Shown here: piece after piece, positions 22,170 through 25,809 of the stretch
How positions within the stretch are numbered: the first letter of the stretch is position 1
Layout: each line of letters starts with the position of its first letter
Source: VFMC01 sp037130535
GTDB lineage: Bacteria; Actinomycetota; Acidimicrobiia; Acidimicrobiales; Ilumatobacteraceae
NCBI GenBank assembly: GCA_037130535.1
Contig: JBAXSU010000028.1
Span: forward strand, 1-25,809
Length of the DNA stretch: 25,809 nt
Reading direction: 5' to 3'
The notes under the pieces: generated by a model
Database searches by the model: none
Seen by the model: only the letters and a program-made list of their open reading frames with translations
What the model was told of the DNA's origin: nothing
Translations under genes and position numbers: made by a program

Positions 22170-23301
22170 CCGCGACAGCAGTGCGTACCACGCCGATCGG
22201 CGCGAGTACGTCGACGAGTTCCTCGCCTACCACTCGCACATCTCACGGGCGCTCACCGAAGAGCGCACCTCGCTCGAGAGCAAGCTCATCCCGGTCAGTG
22301 CCTACATCGTGGTGTCGTGCATCGAGGCGCTGCTGCGCTACCCCGACATGATGCGCCGCATCGACGAGGCGATGCCTGCCGACGAGATCGGTCGTCGGGC
22401 GCGACGCCCCGGCTGCCGGGTCAACACGGTGCACCTGTGGAGCATCTCCAACCTGCCGCTCGTGGGCCGCAAGGTGCTCGAACTGGTCGATCCGGTGCGC
22501 GCCAACGACGTGTCCGACCTGGCCACCATCGCCAACTTCTGGGAGCGAGCCACCCGCGCCTACCGCGGCGACGGCACCCGCCAGGCATGGGACACGAACA
22601 CGGTCACGCCGTACGACGACGAGGTGATCGCCGAACTGTTGGCGGGCGTCGGGCCGGTCGACGACGAGCGGCGGGCGCGCATCAAGCGGTTCAACGCCAC
22701 GCTCGTGGGCTACCTGTTCCTGCTCTACTTCGACACCCGCGTGGGCACGGGCGACAGCGGGCCATACCTGCTGCCCGACGGCCGGGTGCTGCTGGTGCGC
22801 GACTACTACCAGATGGGTCACAGCGACTTCCCGTGGAGCGATGTCGCGGCCGATGTGCCCTACCAGTACCTCACTGCGGCGATGGTGCTCGAGGGGGTCG
22901 GCATCGACCGCATCACCGACTTCGGCACCAGCAACACCACGCCCGAGGACTACCTCGACCATCTCGTCGGGTTCGGACTGTTCACCACCGACTCTGGCGA
23001 GTTGGTGCCTGTGCCCGACGAGGCGCTCGACCCGCTCATCGCCGCGGTGCGCAAGGCGCAGTCGGCCCACTACCGCAACATCGCCGCGATGAGCCGCGAC
23101 GACAAGATCCGCGCCGGCGCCTACGTGTACTTCAGCTTCCTGCGACCGTTCGCGCTCGAAGCCGGTGTGGCCGACGAACTCGACTGGACCGTGCCGCGCG
23201 ACATCGACCCGATGCTGTACCAGATGGTGTCGATGATGGAGGGTGACAACGGGGGCGTGCAGGACGAGGGTGCGTACTACTCGCCGCTGCCCCCGGCGTG
23301 A
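22162..23301 (+). CDS. Unrecognised protein, partner of phosphohistidine domain
   Basis: A 379-residue soluble protein that I cannot assign. No signal peptide, membrane helix or familiar nucleotide-binding loop is visible. It begins with an acidic helical stretch (HADRREYVDEFLAYHSH), then helices with many Arg, an aromatic stretch GYLFLLYFDTRVGTGDSG and PDGRVLLVRDYYQMGHSDFPWSD, where His, Asp and Tyr clusters could form an active site. The GTG at 22162 overlaps the phosphohistidine gene by 8 bases, with AGGGG upstream, so translation is probably coupled. This implies a functional link, perhaps as kinase, acceptor enzyme or PEP-binding partner, but no family signature shows which. Confidence 0.8.
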   Translation: MADRDSSAYHADRREYVDEFLAYHSHISRALTEERTSLESKLIPVSAYIVVSCIEALLRYPDMMRRIDEAMPADEIGRRARRPGCRVNTVHLWSISNLPLVGRKVLELVDPVRANDVSDLATIANFWERATRAYRGDGTRQAWDTNTVTPYDDEVIAELLAGVGPVDDERRARIKRFNATLVGYLFLLYFDTRVGTGDSGPYLLPDGRVLLVRDYYQMGHSDFPWSDVAADVPYQYLTAAMVLEGVGIDRITDFGTSNTTPEDYLDHLVGFGLFTTDSGELVPVPDEALDPLIAAVRKAQSAHYRNIAAMSRDDKIRAGAYVYFSFLRPFALEAGVADELDWTVPRDIDPMLYQMVSMMEGDNGGVQDEGAYYSPLPPA

Positions 23302-23311
23302 CGGCTCCGAG

Positions 23312-24007
23312 GTGAACAGAGGGTCGGTCGCCGCGGCCGATGAGGCGCGCCACCCCGACTGCGCCATCGAGGCCTGGTGGTGGTGGGGCGCCGGCGAGGT
23401 GGTGGGCATCGGCACGGTCGGGCTGTTCGTCGGGTTCGAGCTGCGCGGCACCCGCTTCGACTACTGGGCGGGCCTCGTGCGCGATGACGAGCCGTACCTG
23501 TACATCGAGGAGTTGAACGGCGTCGGCCTGCGCGGTGGCCTGGAGATCAAACCGCCCGAGATGTGGGCCGACCACGTGTGCGACGTGCCGGGGCAGCAGT
23601 GGAGCCTCGGCAACGAGGCACACGGTGTGCTGCTCGACGACCCCACCGAGGCCTGGCGGCGGGCGTACGGCACGCCGGTGCCGGTGACCTTCGATGTCGA
23701 GTGGTACGCCTCGGCCCCCGCGGCGCCGCTCGACGGCCTCGTGGCGGGTGCCGACGGCTACCGCCAAGACGGCGAGATCGACGCCCGCATCGAACTGACC
23801 GAGGGCATCGTGCACGTCACCGGACCGGGCGAGCGGGTGCACGTGTGGGGCGCGCCGTACCTGCCAACATCGTTCGCCATGCCCACCGATGTCCGCGGTC
23901 TGCGCGCCCCGTACCGCCGCCACGACGGCACGGCAGTCGACCAGGCGCTCACCGCCGCGCCGGGGCGAGTGCCGCGCTGGCACGTGCACGCCGACGGTGC
24001 GCGATGA
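23312..24007 (+). CDS. Unrecognised protein, possible AttH/lipocalin-like fold
   Basis: A 231-residue soluble protein without signal peptide. It is rich in Trp, Gly and acidic residues and looks like a beta-rich fold: EAWWWWG, RFDYWAGLVRDDEPYLYIEEL, IKPPEMWADHVCDVP, QWSLGNEAHGVLLDDP and VTFDVEWYA. The order of a W/H-rich strand, an EA.GV.LDDP stretch and a D.EW strand faintly recalls AttH/CrtC-like calycin domains, which is only a tentative comparison. The GTG at 23312 is 10 bases after the preceding stop; the end overlaps the DUF3097 gene by 4 bases (ATGA). Third gene of the operon. Confidence 0.75.
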   Translation: MNRGSVAAADEARHPDCAIEAWWWWGAGEVVGIGTVGLFVGFELRGTRFDYWAGLVRDDEPYLYIEELNGVGLRGGLEIKPPEMWADHVCDVPGQQWSLGNEAHGVLLDDPTEAWRRAYGTPVPVTFDVEWYASAPAAPLDGLVAGADGYRQDGEIDARIELTEGIVHVTGPGERVHVWGAPYLPTSFAMPTDVRGLRAPYRRHDGTAVDQALTAAPGRVPRWHVHADGAR

Positions 24008-24831
24008 GCGGCCCGCGCGACATCCTCGACGAGTTCGACCAGGAACGGGCCCGGCCGCGTTGGCCGCTCGTGTCGGTGCGGGTGGGCATGGTGGTGGAGG
24101 ATCGGTCGTCGGGCTTCACGGGCGATGTGGTGAAGATCAGCGTGCAGGCGGTCACCCTGCGCGACCGGACGGGCAACCACCGTCACTTCGTGTACAAGCC
24201 GGGCGGGTTCCTCATCGACGGTCGGCCGGTCACACTCGTCCGGCCCGAAAGCGAGGCCGCGGCACAGTCGGCGTCGACCCGCATCACCGCGAGCGGCTCG
24301 ATCATCTCGGCCCGCCCCACGCCCGCCAAGGTGGCGCAGGCGAGCCGCATCTGGGTGGAGGGCAAGCACGACGCCGAACTCGTCGAGCACGTGTGGGGCG
24401 ACGACCTGCGCGACGTCGGCATCGTGGTGGAGCCGATGCACGGCATCGACCACCTCCTCGACGCGATCGACGAGTTCCAGCCCGGGCCCACTCGGCTGCT
24501 CGGCGTGCTCGTCGACCATCTGGTGTCCGGCTCGAAAGAGCAGCGACTCGCCGACGAGGTGGCCCGTCGCCACCGGCACGTGCTGGTGACGGGCCACCCC
24601 TTCGTCGACGTGTGGCAGGGCGTGCGGCCGCGAGTGATCGATCGCGACACCTGGCCCGTCGTGCCACGAGGCACGCCGTGGAAGGACGGCATCTGTGACG
24701 CGCTCGGCGCCGACCCGGCCCGTTTCTGGCCGTTCCTGCGCAACCGGGTGCAGTCGTTCAGGGACCTGGAGCCCGAGTTGGTGGGCTCGGTGGAGCGTCT
24801 GATCGATTTCGTCGCTCCGTCGCCCGACTGA
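24004..24831 (+). CDS. DUF3097 protein with Toprim-like core
   Basis: A 275-residue member of the actinobacterial DUF3097 family, function unknown. The N-terminal part (about 20-80) looks like a small beta-barrel (VRVGMVVEDRSSGFTGDVVKI, then LRDRTGNHRHFVYKPGGFLIDG). The middle (about 115-200) has a Toprim-like layout: the strand IWVEGKHDAEL with Glu119, then LGVLVDHLVSGSKE with Asp171-His172, and HVLVTGHPF. Toprim domains bind metal for nucleic-acid cutting or joining, so a nucleic-acid role is a reasonable guess. The ATG overlaps the previous stop by 4 bases. It is the last gene of the operon and converges on the DedA gene with a 13-base gap. Confidence 0.85.
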   Translation: MSGPRDILDEFDQERARPRWPLVSVRVGMVVEDRSSGFTGDVVKISVQAVTLRDRTGNHRHFVYKPGGFLIDGRPVTLVRPESEAAAQSASTRITASGSIISARPTPAKVAQASRIWVEGKHDAELVEHVWGDDLRDVGIVVEPMHGIDHLLDAIDEFQPGPTRLLGVLVDHLVSGSKEQRLADEVARRHRHVLVTGHPFVDVWQGVRPRVIDRDTWPVVPRGTPWKDGICDALGADPARFWPFLRNRVQSFRDLEPELVGSVERLIDFVAPSPD

Positions 24832-24844
24832 ACATCCGGCGGGA

Positions 24845-25489
24845 TCAGTGCTGGGTGTCCGCGGCCTTGTTGCGACGGTGCTTCAGGAACTCGAGGGCGA
24901 TGGGCAGCACGCTGACGGCCACGATGACGAGGGCGGCGATCTCGATGTTGTTCTTCACGACGTCGATCTCGCCGAGGAAGTAGCCGAGGGTGGTGATGCC
25001 CGCACCCCACAGCACGCCGCCGATGATGTTGTAGGTGACGAACGTGCGGTAGTGCATGCTGCTGACGCCCGCGACGGTGGGCACGAACGTGCGCACCACC
25101 GGCACGAAGCGGGCGAGCACGATGGTCTTTGCCCCGTGCTTGGCGAAGAACACCTCGGCCTTCGCCACGTGGGCCGGGTCGAACAGGCGACTCTTCGGCC
25201 GTTGCAGCAGGGTGGGCCCGATCTTGTTGCCGATGAGGTAGCCCACCTGATCGCCGACGATGGCTGCGATGGCGCACACCGTGGCGACGATCCACAGGGC
25301 CGGCATGTACCGCTCGCCGAACTGCTCGACCGCGGCGCTCGATGCAAGGAATCCGGCGAAGAACAGCAGCGAGTCGCCCGGCAGGAAGAAGCCGATGAGC
25401 AGACCCGACTCGGCGAAGATGATGAGCCCGAGGGCGACGATGCCACCGGTCTTGATCCATTCGTTGGCGAAGTCGAGGAAGGCGAGCAC
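24845..25489 (-). CDS. DedA-family membrane protein
   Basis: A 214-residue polytopic membrane protein of the DedA (SNARE-associated/VTT) family, members of which act in lipid carrier recycling and envelope homeostasis. Conserved stretches are FLPGDSLLFFAG (about 34-45), GDQVGYLIGNKIG, and ARFVPVVRTFVPTVAGVSSM with the family arginines, then GGVLWG. The C-terminus is a short basic tail. The GTG at 25489 has TAGCGT 8 bases upstream and gives the standard N-terminus. It lies downstream of the pyrophosphatase gene on the same strand but behind a strong terminator, so it is transcribed separately. Confidence 0.92.
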   Translation of the reverse strand: MLAFLDFANEWIKTGGIVALGLIIFAESGLLIGFFLPGDSLLFFAGFLASSAAVEQFGERYMPALWIVATVCAIAAIVGDQVGYLIGNKIGPTLLQRPKSRLFDPAHVAKAEVFFAKHGAKTIVLARFVPVVRTFVPTVAGVSSMHYRTFVTYNIIGGVLWGAGITTLGYFLGEIDVVKNNIEIAALVIVAVSVLPIALEFLKHRRNKAADTQH

Positions 25490-25497
25490 GGCGGGCC

Positions 25498-25503
25498 ACG
25501 CTA
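25498..25503 (-). promoter_or_regulatory. -10 box of the DedA gene
   Basis: TAGCGT on the minus strand, 8 bases before the GTG at 25489, just downstream of the pyrophosphatase terminator. Confidence 0.5.
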
Positions 25504-25517
25504 GCGGTGAAAACGAC

Positions 25518-25545
25518 GAGGGCCCGGGCAGATGCCCGGGCCCTC
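25518..25545 (-). terminator. Intrinsic terminator of the pyrophosphatase gene
   Basis: GAGGGCCCGGGC and GCCCGGGCCCTC form a perfect 12 bp stem with a 4-base loop. On the minus strand it is followed by GTCGTTTTC, giving a short T-run. It begins 21 bases after the pyrophosphatase stop codon. This is the strongest hairpin in the window. Confidence 0.85.
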
Positions 25546-25566
25546 AAGCGAAACGCAGTTGGTCGA

Positions 25567-25809
25567 TCAGGCAGTGGCGTTGATCGAGTTGCTCTTGCGG
25601 CTCGAGTACACGATCGAGGCCACCAGCACCACCAGCGCTGCGGCGGCGACGGTGTAGCGGGCGCCGTCGTTGTCCTGCAGCGAGATGATGGCAGGGAGCA
25701 CCAGCAGGCTGACCAGGTTCATCACCTTGATGAGCGGGTTCAGCGCCGGGCCGGCGGTGTCCTTGAACGGGTCGCCGACGGTGTCGCCGATGACGGCGGC
25801 CTTGTGGGC
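25567..25809 (-). CDS. hppA: Membrane-bound proton/sodium pyrophosphatase, C-terminal part
   Basis: The last 80 residues of a membrane pyrophosphatase; the rest lies beyond the right edge. HKAAVIGDTVGDPFKDTAGPALNPLIK is the conserved cytoplasmic Asp/Lys motif of the third pyrophosphate-binding segment, followed by two membrane helices (about NLVSLLVLPAIIS and YTVAAAALVVLVASIVY) and a short polar tail. The enzyme couples pyrophosphate hydrolysis to proton or sodium export. Residues deciding K+-dependence are outside the window. A strong terminator follows the stop codon. Confidence 0.95.
   Translation of the reverse strand, partial: AHKAAVIGDTVGDPFKDTAGPALNPLIKVMNLVSLLVLPAIISLQDNDGARYTVAAAALVVLVASIVYSSRKSNSINATA

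Overview
The window is GC-rich, densely coding chromosomal DNA from an actinobacterium. My best guess is the class Acidimicrobiia; this is inferred from gene content, because no rRNA or other marker is present. The evidence is the very high third-position GC, the actinobacterial families present (SCO6745-like, DUF3097, PcrA with a C-terminal Tudor-like domain, P450 with its own 3Fe-4S-type ferredoxin), and promoters that lie almost on the start codons. I see no mobile element, phage gene, tRNA, rRNA or CRISPR array. The longest stretch without a gene is about 180 bases (12544-12722).

Layout. 1-111: an SOS-type LexA palindrome and a promoter for a gene leaving the left edge. 112-3282: an SCO6745-family protein (-), a short-chain dehydrogenase (+) and a solitary beta-class DNA methyltransferase (+). 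3293-5487: yaaA (-) diverging from a ferredoxin/cytochrome P450 pair (+), with a palindrome between them. 5420-8972: pcrA followed by a ClC-type anion transporter (-), whose 3' end overlaps the P450 gene on the other strand. 9031-10469: a flavodoxin-like protein (+), a membrane-anchored unknown (-) and a B12-binding methylmalonyl-CoA-mutase-type subunit (+), the last leading directly into sucC and sucD (to 12543). 12723-14980: an unknown membrane protein (-) diverging from purH (+). 15051-19638: aldehyde dehydrogenase, an OafA-like acyltransferase with an SGNH domain, and malate dehydrogenase (all +). 19722-21803: a purine nucleoside phosphorylase, an Fpg/Nei glycosylase and an SCP2-domain protein (all -). 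21825-24831: a four-gene operon (+) of a stand-alone phosphohistidine domain, two proteins I do not recognise, and a DUF3097/Toprim-like protein. 24845-25809: a DedA-family protein and the 3' end of a membrane pyrophosphatase (-).

Working together: the B12 subunit and sucCD connect methylmalonyl-CoA to succinyl-CoA and succinate, and mdh supplies another TCA-cycle step. purH and the nucleoside phosphorylase cover purine synthesis and salvage. pcrA, the Fpg/Nei glycosylase and the SOS site concern DNA maintenance.

The most unusual items are (1) two about 90% identical arrays of 17-19 bp repeats that face each other around the nucleoside phosphorylase gene, each starting at the stop codon of the neighbouring gene; (2) the operon built on a lone phosphohistidine swivel domain; (3) a window-wide pattern of TAnnnT boxes 6-9 bases before start codons, indicating leaderless mRNAs; and (4) a PurH lacking the usual cyclohydrolase lysine.
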